From Flavobacteriales bacterium UBA7612 (GTDB lineage Bacteria; Bacteroidota; Bacteroidia; Flavobacteriales; Weeksellaceae): DNA of 64,000 bases. Below are positions 52,273 to 61,008 of this stretch, piece after piece (the stretch's first letter is position 1; the number at the start of each line of letters is the position of its first letter). The notes under the pieces were generated by a model. That model was not told the origin of the DNA and did no database searches. It saw nothing but the letters and a program-made list of their open reading frames with translations. Position numbers and translations under genes: made by a program. Location: assembly GCA_002484335.1 (NCBI GenBank), contig DLJQ01000012.1, positions 260,300 to 324,299 on the forward strand, read 5' to 3'.

Positions 52273-53046
52273 ATGAATTTAACAAATAAAACAATTCTTA
52301 TTACTGGAGGAACATCTGGTATTGGTTTAGAAGCTACTCGTCAATTTTTAAAACTAGGAAATAAAGTTATTGTAACAGGTCGAAACAAATCAAAATTAAA
52401 TGATTTTAAAAAAATGTTTCCTCAAGTAATCATTTTTCAAAGTGATGTTTCTAAAGAAGAAGATGCTATTCAACTTTTTAATGACATAAAAGAATTGGGT
52501 GGAATTGATATTTTATATAATAATGCAGGAGTAGGCATTAATCAACTGAATTTAGGTAGTGAAAATAAAAAACACTTAGAAGGTGCTATTTATGAAATGG
52601 ATGTAAACTATTTTGGTGTTATTCGACTAAATAATTTATTTATAGAAATGCTAAAATCTCGTTCAGAATCTGCTATAATTAATACAACATCAATACTTAG
52701 TATTGTTCCTTCTGTTTCAGAAGCAACTTATTCTGCATCAAAAACTGCATTATCTTTTTATACTAAAACCTTAAGATCTCATTTACAATCAATAAACAGT
52801 TCAGTAAAAATATTTGAATTATTACCTCCTCTAGTTGATACAGACATGGTAAAAGATAGAACTGATAAAAAAATAAGTACACAACAATTAGTTGAATCTT
52901 TAATCAAAGGAATGGAACAAAATAATTATACTATTCGAGTTGGAGCAAGCAAAATTATATACACACTAAATCGTATAATGCCTAATAAAGCTTATAATTT
53001 AATTAATTCTGAAAAAGAGTTAATTAAATTAAATAATAACCATTAA
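52273..53046 (+). CDS. Short-chain dehydrogenase/reductase (paralogue)
   Basis: A 257-residue classical SDR with TGGTSGIGLEATRQF, YNNAGVGI and YSASK. LLPPLVDTDMV corresponds to the PPLVNTDF segment of the preceding SDR, so the two are probably tandem-duplicated and diverged (67 bases apart). Part of the oxidoreductase run controlled from the hxlR side. Substrate unknown. Confidence 0.87.
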   Translation: MNLTNKTILITGGTSGIGLEATRQFLKLGNKVIVTGRNKSKLNDFKKMFPQVIIFQSDVSKEEDAIQLFNDIKELGGIDILYNNAGVGINQLNLGSENKKHLEGAIYEMDVNYFGVIRLNNLFIEMLKSRSESAIINTTSILSIVPSVSEATYSASKTALSFYTKTLRSHLQSINSSVKIFELLPPLVDTDMVKDRTDKKISTQQLVESLIKGMEQNNYTIRVGASKIIYTLNRIMPNKAYNLINSEKELIKLNNNH

Positions 53047-53056
53047 TACTATAAAA

Positions 53057-54058
53057 ATGAAAGCATATCAAGTAACAAAATATAGAAAAAAAAATCGTTT
53101 AGAATTAGTTGATATTTCAATTCCTAATATAAAGGAAAATGAAGTTTTAGTAGAAATTCATGCAGCTGGAGTAAATCTACTAGATTCAATGATAAAAACT
53201 GGCGCATTCAAAATTTTCTTACCTTACAAATTACCCGTTATCAATGGTCATGATATGGCTGGTAAGGTAATAAAAGTTGGATCGAAAATAAAATCTTTCA
53301 AAGTTGGTGATGAAGTTTATTCAAGAGTTTCTGATTTTAAAATTGGTACTTTTGCTGAATATATTGCTGTTAATGAAAATAATTTAGCTATAAAACCAAA
53401 AAATATTTCGATGGAGGAAGCTGCTTCTATACCATTAGTTGCCTTAACCGTTTTACAAGCATTTGAAAAAGCAAACGTAAAGAAAGGTCAAAAAATATTT
53501 ATTCAAGCAGGATCTGGAGGTGTAGGAAGCATTGCTATACAAATCGCAAAACATATTGGTGCAAAAGTAGCAACAACTACAGGAACAAGTAATCTTGAGT
53601 TAGTAAAAAATTTAGGCGCCGACTATATTATAGATTACAAAAAAGAAGATTTCGCTAATGTATTAAACGATTATGATTTCGTACTACATAGCAATCGAGA
53701 TAAAGTTGTATTAGAAAAATCTCTTAAAATATTAAAACCTACTGGAAATTTAATTACATTAACTGGACCTCCTACATTAGAATTTGCCAAAGAACTTAAC
53801 TTACCATGGTATACTAAATTACTTATGAAATTATTAAGTGCTTCACCTAAAAAATTAGCAAAAAAGTTGAACGTAAATTTTTACTTTTTATTTATGAAAG
53901 CAAATGGAAAACAATTAGCTGAAATAACTCAATTAATAGAATCAGATATCGTTCATCCTATAATTGATAAAGTATATAATTTTGAGCAAGTAAATGATGC
54001 TATGGCTTACGTAGAAACAGGAAGAGCTAAAGGAAAAGTAGTTATTAAAATAAAATAA
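53057..54058 (+). CDS. NADP-dependent quinone oxidoreductase / zinc-less alcohol dehydrogenase family
   Basis: A 333-residue medium-chain dehydrogenase of the quinone oxidoreductase (QOR) branch: N-terminal GroES-like domain (INGHDMAGKVIKVG), cofactor loop GSGGVGSIAIQIAKHIGAKV. The structural and catalytic zinc ligands of zinc ADHs are missing, so reduction of quinones or enones is likely. Last gene of the HxlR-associated run, 10 bases after the second SDR. Confidence 0.88.
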   Translation: MKAYQVTKYRKKNRLELVDISIPNIKENEVLVEIHAAGVNLLDSMIKTGAFKIFLPYKLPVINGHDMAGKVIKVGSKIKSFKVGDEVYSRVSDFKIGTFAEYIAVNENNLAIKPKNISMEEAASIPLVALTVLQAFEKANVKKGQKIFIQAGSGGVGSIAIQIAKHIGAKVATTTGTSNLELVKNLGADYIIDYKKEDFANVLNDYDFVLHSNRDKVVLEKSLKILKPTGNLITLTGPPTLEFAKELNLPWYTKLLMKLLSASPKKLAKKLNVNFYFLFMKANGKQLAEITQLIESDIVHPIIDKVYNFEQVNDAMAYVETGRAKGKVVIKIK

Positions 54059-54159
54059 ATATTAAAAATCAACTTATTCTAATTAAATTTCTTTTTACAT
54101 TAACTGTAATACTAAAATTTTTATATTAATTTGAAAAAACTTTTTTTAATATATTAATA

Positions 54160-54663
54160 ATGAAAATAACTAATTGGGAAGAAATAAAATGGATATTTAA
54201 GCCTGACGGTTCTTTACTAGACATTTACATTAAAAAAGTAGATATAGAAGATTGGAAAAATATAATTGATTTTTTAAACAATAATTATTCAATAGAATTT
54301 GGTAAACATGGACAAAATATAATCATAAATAAAATAGATAAGGAATATGTTACCAAATTGTTGACAAGTGATAATGAAAATTTGGAATCTAAAATAGCTT
54401 CTATAAAAATTGAACATATTAATATCAACACACATTTCTTTTGGGATAAACAAATAGAATTTGATATTGAGCCTCGTGAAATAAAAAATTTTTTAGATTA
54501 TGAGAAAATAGTAGACTTTATGTACAAAATAAGTGAAGTAATAGATAAAGAAGTTACCTTGACAGGAGAAAATCAAATTGAATTTCCTCTTATAAAAGTT
54601 CATGCTATGAAAAATAAAATTGAAGTATTAATAAAAAATGGAACAGAAAAAATGTGGAAATAA
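54160..54663 (+). CDS. Hypothetical soluble protein
   Basis: A 167-residue protein not recognised. Alternating alpha/beta pattern, no signal peptide, two Trp-rich spots at the ends (NWEEIKWIF at the start, MWK at the end). Asn/Ile/Lys content is high but comparable with neighbours. It lies 101 bases after the oxidoreductase run on the same strand and probably has its own promoter. Size and solitary position resemble bacterial immunity proteins, but no toxin gene is nearby, so this is not claimed. Confidence 0.55.
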   Translation: MKITNWEEIKWIFKPDGSLLDIYIKKVDIEDWKNIIDFLNNNYSIEFGKHGQNIIINKIDKEYVTKLLTSDNENLESKIASIKIEHININTHFFWDKQIEFDIEPREIKNFLDYEKIVDFMYKISEVIDKEVTLTGENQIEFPLIKVHAMKNKIEVLIKNGTEKMWK

Positions 54664-55040
54664 TATTTTTAATGTAATCGTAAAATACTATTCAATTTCA
54701 ATAAAATCTTTATACATACACTTTGTAAAAGTAAATATCTAGTTAAGATAAAATCTGAATTAATTTTTATTTCACTTAACAAGATATTACAAAAAGGATT
54801 GAAGTTAAAATCCTTTGCTAGCATCTCCTTTTTATAAAAACATTTCCTCTTTTATTGCTAGTAAAGATTGGGAACGAGAAAGCCTGTCTCGAAGGATTTG
54901 CACTAATTATTTTTTGAGTTATATAAATAAAAATGTTTTTTTAAGGTTCTGTAATCACTGAAAACCGTTATTTATCATTTATCATTTTTTTGCCGAATAA
55001 AAAAGGATTATTTTTGTTTCGAAATTTTTATAAACAAACA
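54664..55040. other. Intergenic region with a degenerate repeat
   Basis: 377 bases between the hypothetical gene and transketolase N. It contains a divergent family B-like copy at 54796-54902 and AT-rich sequence; no other gene or clear promoter was identified. Confidence 0.5.
54796..54902. repeat. Degenerate family B-like repeat (copy 8)
   Basis: GGATTGAAGTTAAAATCCTTTGCTAGC on the left, TTGCTAGTAAAGATTGGGAAC on the right (GCTAGC/GCTAG core), ending TCTCGAAGGATTTGC. The layout resembles copies 3 and 5 but identity is low. Confidence 0.45.
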
Positions 55041-55886
55041 ATGACACTTCAAGAACTTCAAACACAAGTACAACAAACAAGAAGAGATATTTTGAGAATG
55101 GTACATGCTGTAAATAGTGGTCACCCAGGAGGATCTCTTGGTTGCGCTGAATTTTTAACAGCATTATACGGTAAAGTAATGAGCTATTCTTCTGATTTCT
55201 CTATGGATGGAAAAGGAGAAGATTTATTCTTTTTATCGAACGGACATATTTCTCCTGTTTTTTATAGCACATTAGCACGTTCAGGATTTTTTCCTGTAAG
55301 TGAGTTGGCTACTTTCAGAAAATTAGATTCTCGTTTACAAGGACATCCTACAACACATGAAGGTCTTCCTGGAATTAGAATTGCATCTGGTTCTTTAGGA
55401 CAAGGTTTATCTGTTGCTATTGGTGCTGCACAAGCAAAAAAACTAAACAATGATGACAAATTAGTTTATACATTACATGGTGATGGTGAATTACAAGAAG
55501 GTCAAGTTTGGGAAGCTTTGATGTATGCTGCTGGTAAAAATGTAGATAATATTATTGCTACTGTAGATTACAATGGTCGCCAAATTGATGGTGATACAGA
55601 TCAGGTTTTACCTTTAGGTGACTTGAAAGCTAAATTTGAAGCTTTTGGTTGGATTGTTTTAGAGGAACAAGATGGAAACAATATCGAAAAAATTGTTGCT
55701 GTTTTAGAAGAAGCAAAAGCATTAACTGGAAATAAAAAACCTGTTGCTATTTTATTACATACAGAAATGGGGAATGGTGTTGATTATATGATGGGAAGCC
55801 ACTCTTGGCATGGTAAAGCGCCAAATGATGAGCAATTAGCAAATGCATTAGAACAAAATCCTGAAACGGAATTGAAAGATTACTAA
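55041..55886 (+). CDS. Transketolase, N-terminal subunit
   Basis: A 281-residue protein corresponding to the thiamine-diphosphate-binding PP domain of transketolase: VNSGHPGGSLGCAEFLTALY, SNGHISPVFYS, GSLGQGLSVAIGAAQAKK and the ThDP motif HGDGELQEGQVWEA...IATVDYNGRQIDG. The ATG at 55041 gives the standard length of stand-alone N subunits; an upstream ATG would add 17 residues. Works with the C subunit encoded 2.2 kb downstream in the non-oxidative pentose phosphate pathway. Unusually, two secreted-protein genes lie between the two subunits. Confidence 0.93.
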   Translation: MTLQELQTQVQQTRRDILRMVHAVNSGHPGGSLGCAEFLTALYGKVMSYSSDFSMDGKGEDLFFLSNGHISPVFYSTLARSGFFPVSELATFRKLDSRLQGHPTTHEGLPGIRIASGSLGQGLSVAIGAAQAKKLNNDDKLVYTLHGDGELQEGQVWEALMYAAGKNVDNIIATVDYNGRQIDGDTDQVLPLGDLKAKFEAFGWIVLEEQDGNNIEKIVAVLEEAKALTGNKKPVAILLHTEMGNGVDYMMGSHSWHGKAPNDEQLANALEQNPETELKDY

Positions 55887-55906
55887 AAACCTAAACCACA
55901 AAATAG

Positions 55907-57373
55907 ATGAAAAAACTTCTTTTTTCTTTGATCTCTCTTTTTTCTATTGCTTCTTATGGGCAAGAGAAGGTGTATAATTTTGATAAAAAAATATCTTATA
56001 AAATTAATACTCCCGATGAATACAACCAATATTTGGATGGTAAGGAATCTATTTCTTTAGTGAATTATATTACTAAAGATGCTCTGCTAGGAATAGTAGA
56101 AGGATTTGGTGAATTTGGAAAAAGTTTTAATCGTGAGTCATTTTTTGTAAACAACAATAAATTTTTTGATGTTTATACAAATTCTCTAGATAATAAATTA
56201 TCGATAAAAATTCCTTATTTTTATGAAGGAACTCCAGAAGAGGATTTACAACCTTACAAAAATGATTTATTTGATTCTTTTGTCTCAATTAAAAAATTAA
56301 GTTCATCTCAAACGATTAATGGTTTTAAATGTAATGAATACGAATTAACATCAAATAGTTTACAAAACGAAGAAAAAAAATCTACTCTTTGTATTGATGA
56401 AAATAACTCCATAAACAATGTTAGTTTTATGTTTCCTCAAGCAAAAATTAAAGGTCTTTTAGTTCGTTTTGATGCTGGAGATTTTAATGGATTAACTATA
56501 CAAAATGTTTCTAATTCTTCTGCTAAAATTAGTTTTGATGAAAAAAAAGAAATTGATTTTTTCACAAAAGAATTAAGTAAAAGAAAAGAGGAATATAAAA
56601 AATTGTATGCTGATAATGTTGCTGTAGATACAGTTGCAGCATCAGATTATTATTCTCCTGATAATCGTTATGATGATCCTATTAATAGTTATTACAACTA
56701 CCAAACATCTGATAATACGAACGTAAATAATTTGTTTAACAATATTGCTTTACTAAATTATGGTTTAGTTTATGGTGATAGTGATTATGATGGTACTCCT
56801 GATTATGATAGATCTAAATCTCTAAAAACAGCAGAAGCTTCAACGAATCAGATATTAAAACAATTCAAAAAGAATAAACTTATTTCTAAAGAAGAATTAG
56901 CTGAATTAAATAAATTATTTAAAAAATATTTTGATGATGCCAATAAGTTTGAATTGAAAACTAATCTGAATGTTGCTAATTCTACTGAAGATATTGATTC
57001 TGCAGCTGCTGCTACATATAATTTAGCAGAATATTACGAACCATATCAATCAACTTATAAAACTATTGATACAGGAATAATTGATTTAGCAATTGATAAT
57101 CCTGATGTTTCTGACTTTTTAAAGATAGCACCAGAACATTGTAAAAATTTAAAAAACAATATTCCTACATTTTCTGATAAAAGTTTAGCAAAAGAAGTTA
57201 ATAACTATGTAGGTCAAATTTGTGATTTATATATCTATAATAGTGGAAGTGTTGGACTAACAGAAACAATAAATTCATTAAGAAAAAGTAATTTAGAAAT
57301 CTATAATAAATACGATCAACTATCGAAAGAAGATAAAAGTAAATTGAATAATTTCTTAAATTCTCTCGATTAA
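55907..57373 (+). CDS. Secreted protein inserted between transketolase subunits (1)
   Basis: A 488-residue exported protein; signal peptide ends near ASYGQ. The first ~230 residues are beta-rich with a CxxY-type motif (NGFKCNEYEL ... TLCIDENNSINNVSF), homologous to the next gene. A D-S-D-Y-D-G-T-P-D-Y-D segment (about residues 299-310) is a calcium-loop-like DxDxDG motif. The rest is helical. It begins 20 bases after transketolase N and 13 bases precede the next gene. Family and function unknown. Confidence 0.7.
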   Translation: MKKLLFSLISLFSIASYGQEKVYNFDKKISYKINTPDEYNQYLDGKESISLVNYITKDALLGIVEGFGEFGKSFNRESFFVNNNKFFDVYTNSLDNKLSIKIPYFYEGTPEEDLQPYKNDLFDSFVSIKKLSSSQTINGFKCNEYELTSNSLQNEEKKSTLCIDENNSINNVSFMFPQAKIKGLLVRFDAGDFNGLTIQNVSNSSAKISFDEKKEIDFFTKELSKRKEEYKKLYADNVAVDTVAASDYYSPDNRYDDPINSYYNYQTSDNTNVNNLFNNIALLNYGLVYGDSDYDGTPDYDRSKSLKTAEASTNQILKQFKKNKLISKEELAELNKLFKKYFDDANKFELKTNLNVANSTEDIDSAAAATYNLAEYYEPYQSTYKTIDTGIIDLAIDNPDVSDFLKIAPEHCKNLKNNIPTFSDKSLAKEVNNYVGQICDLYIYNSGSVGLTETINSLRKSNLEIYNKYDQLSKEDKSKLNNFLNSLD

Positions 57374-57386
57374 AAAATTAATATAA

Positions 57387-58091
57387 ATGAAAATTCTTTA
57401 TAGCTTTATTTTTGTCATTCTTTCACAATTTGTGTTTTGTCAAGTTAAGACATATAAATTTGAAGATATCATACAATATCGCATGAAGAGTGATTTTTAT
57501 TCTGATTTTCTTAATATATTATCTACAAAAGATAATAAAGTAAATTTATTAATCACTCAAACTCCAATGGGAAACTATGCAACAATAAAAATTGGAGAAA
57601 ATATGTACGTTGTATACTCTGATGAAAATAGTAAAAATTTTCAAATAGATTTCGAAGGAACAAAAGAGATGCTTGGTGCTAATTTTTTAATTAGTGATAA
57701 TCCTAATATCAATGATTTGAATACAAAAAATAAAAATGTATTTCAAATAAAAAAAGAGAACAAAGAAGAAAAAGTTTTAAACAATACATGTGAGATCTAT
57801 TCTGTAACAGAAAAAAAGAATTCTGAAAATATCATTACTAAAATATGTATTGATCCTAAATCAAGTATTAATACGGTATCATTTTTTAATTCTAATATCA
57901 ATTTAAAAGGTCTAATTTATAAAATAGGAAATGTTTATTCACTAGAAAAAATTGGACGAATTAAAGACATTATTAAGAATGAAAAGAACAGTACAATTGA
58001 AAATGATTTTATAATCAGTTTTGATGAGAAAGCAGCAATAGATAATTACAAAAAACAATATAAAGAGTACAAAAAACAAAACAAAGGTTAG
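57387..58091 (+). CDS. Secreted protein inserted between transketolase subunits (2), homologue of the preceding
   Basis: A 234-residue exported protein; signal peptide ends near FVFCQ. It aligns with the first half of the 488-residue neighbour: KTYKFEDIIQYRM versus KVYNFDKKISYKI, NNTCEIYSVTEKK versus NGFKCNEYELTSN, ICIDPKSSINTVSFF versus LCIDENNSINNVSFM, and ISFDEKAAIDNYKKQYKEYKK versus ISFDEKKEIDFFTKELSKRKE. Two Cys may form a disulfide. Tandem duplication is inferred. It ends 20 bases before transketolase C. Confidence 0.7.
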   Translation: MKILYSFIFVILSQFVFCQVKTYKFEDIIQYRMKSDFYSDFLNILSTKDNKVNLLITQTPMGNYATIKIGENMYVVYSDENSKNFQIDFEGTKEMLGANFLISDNPNINDLNTKNKNVFQIKKENKEEKVLNNTCEIYSVTEKKNSENIITKICIDPKSSINTVSFFNSNINLKGLIYKIGNVYSLEKIGRIKDIIKNEKNSTIENDFIISFDEKAAIDNYKKQYKEYKKQNKG

Positions 58092-58111
58092 TCCTTTTTA
58101 AAAAATAAAAA

Positions 58112-59056
58112 ATGATAGATTTAACATACACAGAAAAAAAAGATACGCGTAGTGGATTCGGAGACGGATTAACTGAATTAGGGAGAACAAATCCTAATGT
58201 TGTTGCATTATGTGCTGATTTAATTGGATCATTAAAAATGGATCAATTTATAAAAGAAAATCCAGAGCGTTTTTTCCAAATAGGAATTGCTGAAGCAAAT
58301 ATGATGGGTATCGCAGCCGGTTTAACTATTGGTGGAAAAATTCCTTTTACAGGAACTTTTGCTGAGTTTTCTACTGCACGTGTATATGATCAAATTCGTC
58401 AATCAATCGCTTACTCTAATAAAAATGTTAAAATAGCAGCATCTCATGCTGGATTAACATTAGGAGAAGATGGTGCTACACATCAAACATTAGAAGATAT
58501 TGGTTTAATGAAAATGTTACCAGGAATGGTTGTTATTAATCCTTGTGATTACAATCAAACAAAAGCTGCTACTATTGCTGCTGCAGAATATGATGGTCCT
58601 GTTTATTTAAGATTTGGTCGTCCTGCTGTTCCTGTATTTACTCCTGCAGATCAAAAATTTGAAATTGGTAAAGGGATTCTTATGAATGAAGGTACTGATG
58701 TTACTATTGTAGCTACAGGACATTTAGTATGGGAATCTTTAGTTGCTGCTGCTGAATTGGAGAAAGAAGGTATTTCTTGTGAAGTAATCAACATTCATAC
58801 TATTAAACCTTTAGATGAAGAAATCATTTTAAATTCTGTAAAGAAAACAGGTAAAATTGTTACAGCAGAAGAACATAATATCCTTGGTGGTTTAGGAGAA
58901 TCTGTAGCTAGAGTATTAGCTCAAAAATTACCAACTAAACAAGCTTTTGTAGCTGTTGAAGATAAATTTGGTGAATCTGGAACTCCATCTGACTTAATGA
59001 AGAAATATGGAATAGATTCTACGGCTGTAATTGCTAAAGTAAAATCTTTATTATAA
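58112..59056 (+). CDS. Transketolase, C-terminal subunit
   Basis: A 314-residue protein with the Pyr and C-terminal domains of transketolase: FFQIGIAEANMMGIAAGLTIGGK (catalytic Glu region), SHAGLTLGEDGATHQTLED (substrate-binding histidines), YLRFGRPAVPVF. It pairs with the N subunit at 55041-55886 to make the complete enzyme transferring two-carbon units in the pentose phosphate pathway. A hairpin terminator follows. Confidence 0.93.
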   Translation: MIDLTYTEKKDTRSGFGDGLTELGRTNPNVVALCADLIGSLKMDQFIKENPERFFQIGIAEANMMGIAAGLTIGGKIPFTGTFAEFSTARVYDQIRQSIAYSNKNVKIAASHAGLTLGEDGATHQTLEDIGLMKMLPGMVVINPCDYNQTKAATIAAAEYDGPVYLRFGRPAVPVFTPADQKFEIGKGILMNEGTDVTIVATGHLVWESLVAAAELEKEGISCEVINIHTIKPLDEEIILNSVKKTGKIVTAEEHNILGGLGESVARVLAQKLPTKQAFVAVEDKFGESGTPSDLMKKYGIDSTAVIAKVKSLL

Positions 59057-59074
59057 TAAATAAGATATAAATTA

Positions 59075-59106
59075 AAAATGAGCTCATAAAGAGCTCATTT
59101 TTTTTG
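59075..59106 (+). terminator. Terminator of the transketolase operon
   Basis: AAAATGAGCTC / GAGCTCATTTT stem, ATAAA loop, T8 tract. Confidence 0.88.
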
Positions 59107-59266
59107 TATTCTATTCAAATACAAATATATAAATTCTAGGTTGGTTAAAAATTTACTTTACTTATTTATCAAGTAACAAAATTAGTGCTAATATTTTTTA
59201 CATAAATACTCACAAATAGGTATTTATAAAGTACATTTATATATATTGATTTAAATATTGAGGATT

Positions 59267-60022
59267 ATGGACGAGAATACGCTGAGAATATATACTGAGA
59301 AAGTAAAAGAATCATGGAAAAAAAATACAGATAAATCAAATTTAAGTTTTTTAGAGGCTCAAATAGAAAAACTAAGAGAGTATAAAAATATTCTTGATAC
59401 TTTTACTATTGGAGGATACTTTATCTATGTTATAAACCCTCAGTCAGGACATTTTGAATATGTATCAGAGCAATGTGAAAAAATACTTGGTTATTCAGCC
59501 TCAGAATACACAGCAGAACTTTGTGTAAAAATTATTCATCCCGAAGATTTAGATCATGTAATAGCTATACAACAAAAAATATCAAACTTTTCAGAACATA
59601 TTGAAGATAAAAAAAGAAAAAACTACAAATTTAATTATGATTTTAGAGTCTATGATTCAGAAAAAAAATTACATCAGATACATCTTCAACATTTTTTCTT
59701 AGAATTAGGAGATAATTCTTTACCTAGTAGTGTTTTTTGTTTAGCTACAGATATAACTCAAATAAAAATGGGTGGTATTCCACAATTAAATATTTTCCAC
59801 TTAAATCAAAACTTAACAGACATATTAAATTCCAATAAAAATAATTTGATTTTAACATCAAAAGAAAAGGAAATTGTAAATTTCTTAATCAAAGGTTATA
59901 CAAGTAAGGATATTGCATCTGCAATGGATTTAAGTAAACATACTATTGATACGCATAGAAGAAATATTTTGAAAAAAAATAATTGTGCAAATACAACAGA
60001 ATTATTCAGCTTAATCCTCTAA
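59267..60022 (+). CDS. PAS-domain LuxR-type regulator
   Basis: A 251-residue protein: a PAS fold (about 40-165; YFIYVINPQSGHFEYVSEQCEKILGYSASEYT and IIHPEDLDHV, PAS plus PAC layout) and a LuxR-type HTH (about 190-250; LTSKEKEIVNFLIKGYTSKDIASAMDLSKHTIDTHRRNIL). Start ATG at 59267 (MDENTLRIY) is preferred over TTG at 59258. No membrane segment, so a soluble sensor-regulator; its ligand is unknown. It is convergent with gldN and could be linked to gliding/T9SS control only by position. Confidence 0.85.
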   Translation: MDENTLRIYTEKVKESWKKNTDKSNLSFLEAQIEKLREYKNILDTFTIGGYFIYVINPQSGHFEYVSEQCEKILGYSASEYTAELCVKIIHPEDLDHVIAIQQKISNFSEHIEDKKRKNYKFNYDFRVYDSEKKLHQIHLQHFFLELGDNSLPSSVFCLATDITQIKMGGIPQLNIFHLNQNLTDILNSNKNNLILTSKEKEIVNFLIKGYTSKDIASAMDLSKHTIDTHRRNILKKNNCANTTELFSLIL

Positions 60023-60030
60023 AAATATAA

Positions 60031-60062
60031 AAGGGACGAAATACAAATTTCGTCCCTTCTTA
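60031..60062. terminator. Bidirectional terminator between the PAS-LuxR gene and gldN
   Basis: AAGGGACGAAAT / ATTTCGTCCCTT stem with an ACAA loop, between convergent genes. Confidence 0.85.
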
Positions 60063-60080
60063 TTTTATACTAACTAGTTA

Positions 60081-60983
60081 TTAGTAATTCCACATATCAG
60101 CTTCTGTCTGAATAATAGAATTTCTGATTTTATGATGTTCTTCTAATTGAGCTTTTGCATCATTTGGAATATAATCTTCTAGCATTTTTGTTCCAAATGT
60201 AGTTTGAGCTTTATAAATTATAGAACTAAATCTTCTAGCATTTAATAATTCATCAAAATTAATTGCTGAATTAGAATTTCCTGGATTATACACAGAATAA
60301 TTTGCTAACGTTTTTCGAGCATCAGGATACCAAATCCAAAATAAATCAATATAAGAATTGTCTGCAAATTCAGTTCCTAAAGATTGTGCATCAGGTCCCA
60401 TTATTGCTAAACCTAATAATCTATATTTCAATTCTCCTAAACGACGATCAATATACCAAAGACCTTTTGTCTTTATCATTTTTACATCGTCTGATTTAAT
60501 TTTAAAATTAAATATAGCACCTTCATCAGGTTTTTCACCTGCTTGGATCATATCAAAATAAAATTGTTGAGTATCTTTCTTTTCATTACGAGCCATAATT
60601 TGATCATAAGTCATTTTATTTTTAAAATACTCATCATCATAAACTTCAGTAATTTTTTTATCACGAATACCTTCAACTAAAACATCATATAATGATTTAG
60701 AATTTTGTACTAACTCATCACCAGAGATATAATATGGTTGATTTAAACGTTCATTTAAATCAATTACTTCCCATACAACTTTTGACCATAAAACATCTTT
60801 GTCTTCAACAAATCCATATTTCATTGGTTCTTGTGCTGTACTAATTGTATCGCCAGCTTCATCAACTCTTGTTTTATTTTCGCGGTCTCTTCTTAACTGT
60901 TCTGGCGAAACAGCATTAAGAACATTTTGCGCCATTGTAAGGGTTGAGAAGAAACTCATTAAACCAAACAAAAGATATTTCAT
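60081..60983 (-). CDS. gldN: Type IX secretion / gliding protein GldN
   Basis: A 300-residue exported protein with signal peptide (cleavage after STLTMA, before QNVLNAVSP). It contains VLWSKVVWEVIDLNERLNQPYY, FNFKIKSDDVKMIKTKGLWYIDRR and DLFWIWYPDARKTLANY, typical of GldN/PorN, which with GldK forms the periplasmic ring beneath the T9SS translocon. The gene follows gldM by 25 bases and closes the gldK-L-M-N operon on the minus strand. Length is near that of Flavobacterium GldN. Confidence 0.93.
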   Translation of the reverse strand: MKYLLFGLMSFFSTLTMAQNVLNAVSPEQLRRDRENKTRVDEAGDTISTAQEPMKYGFVEDKDVLWSKVVWEVIDLNERLNQPYYISGDELVQNSKSLYDVLVEGIRDKKITEVYDDEYFKNKMTYDQIMARNEKKDTQQFYFDMIQAGEKPDEGAIFNFKIKSDDVKMIKTKGLWYIDRRLGELKYRLLGLAIMGPDAQSLGTEFADNSYIDLFWIWYPDARKTLANYSVYNPGNSNSAINFDELLNARRFSSIIYKAQTTFGTKMLEDYIPNDAKAQLEEHHKIRNSIIQTEADMWNY

Positions 60984-61008
60984 ATTCTATTTTTTTTAAT
61001 TTATAAAA

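Noticed and set aside
54160..54663. Immunity protein of a toxin system
   Set aside because: Size alone fits; no toxin, polymorphic C-terminal domain or secretion partner is adjacent.
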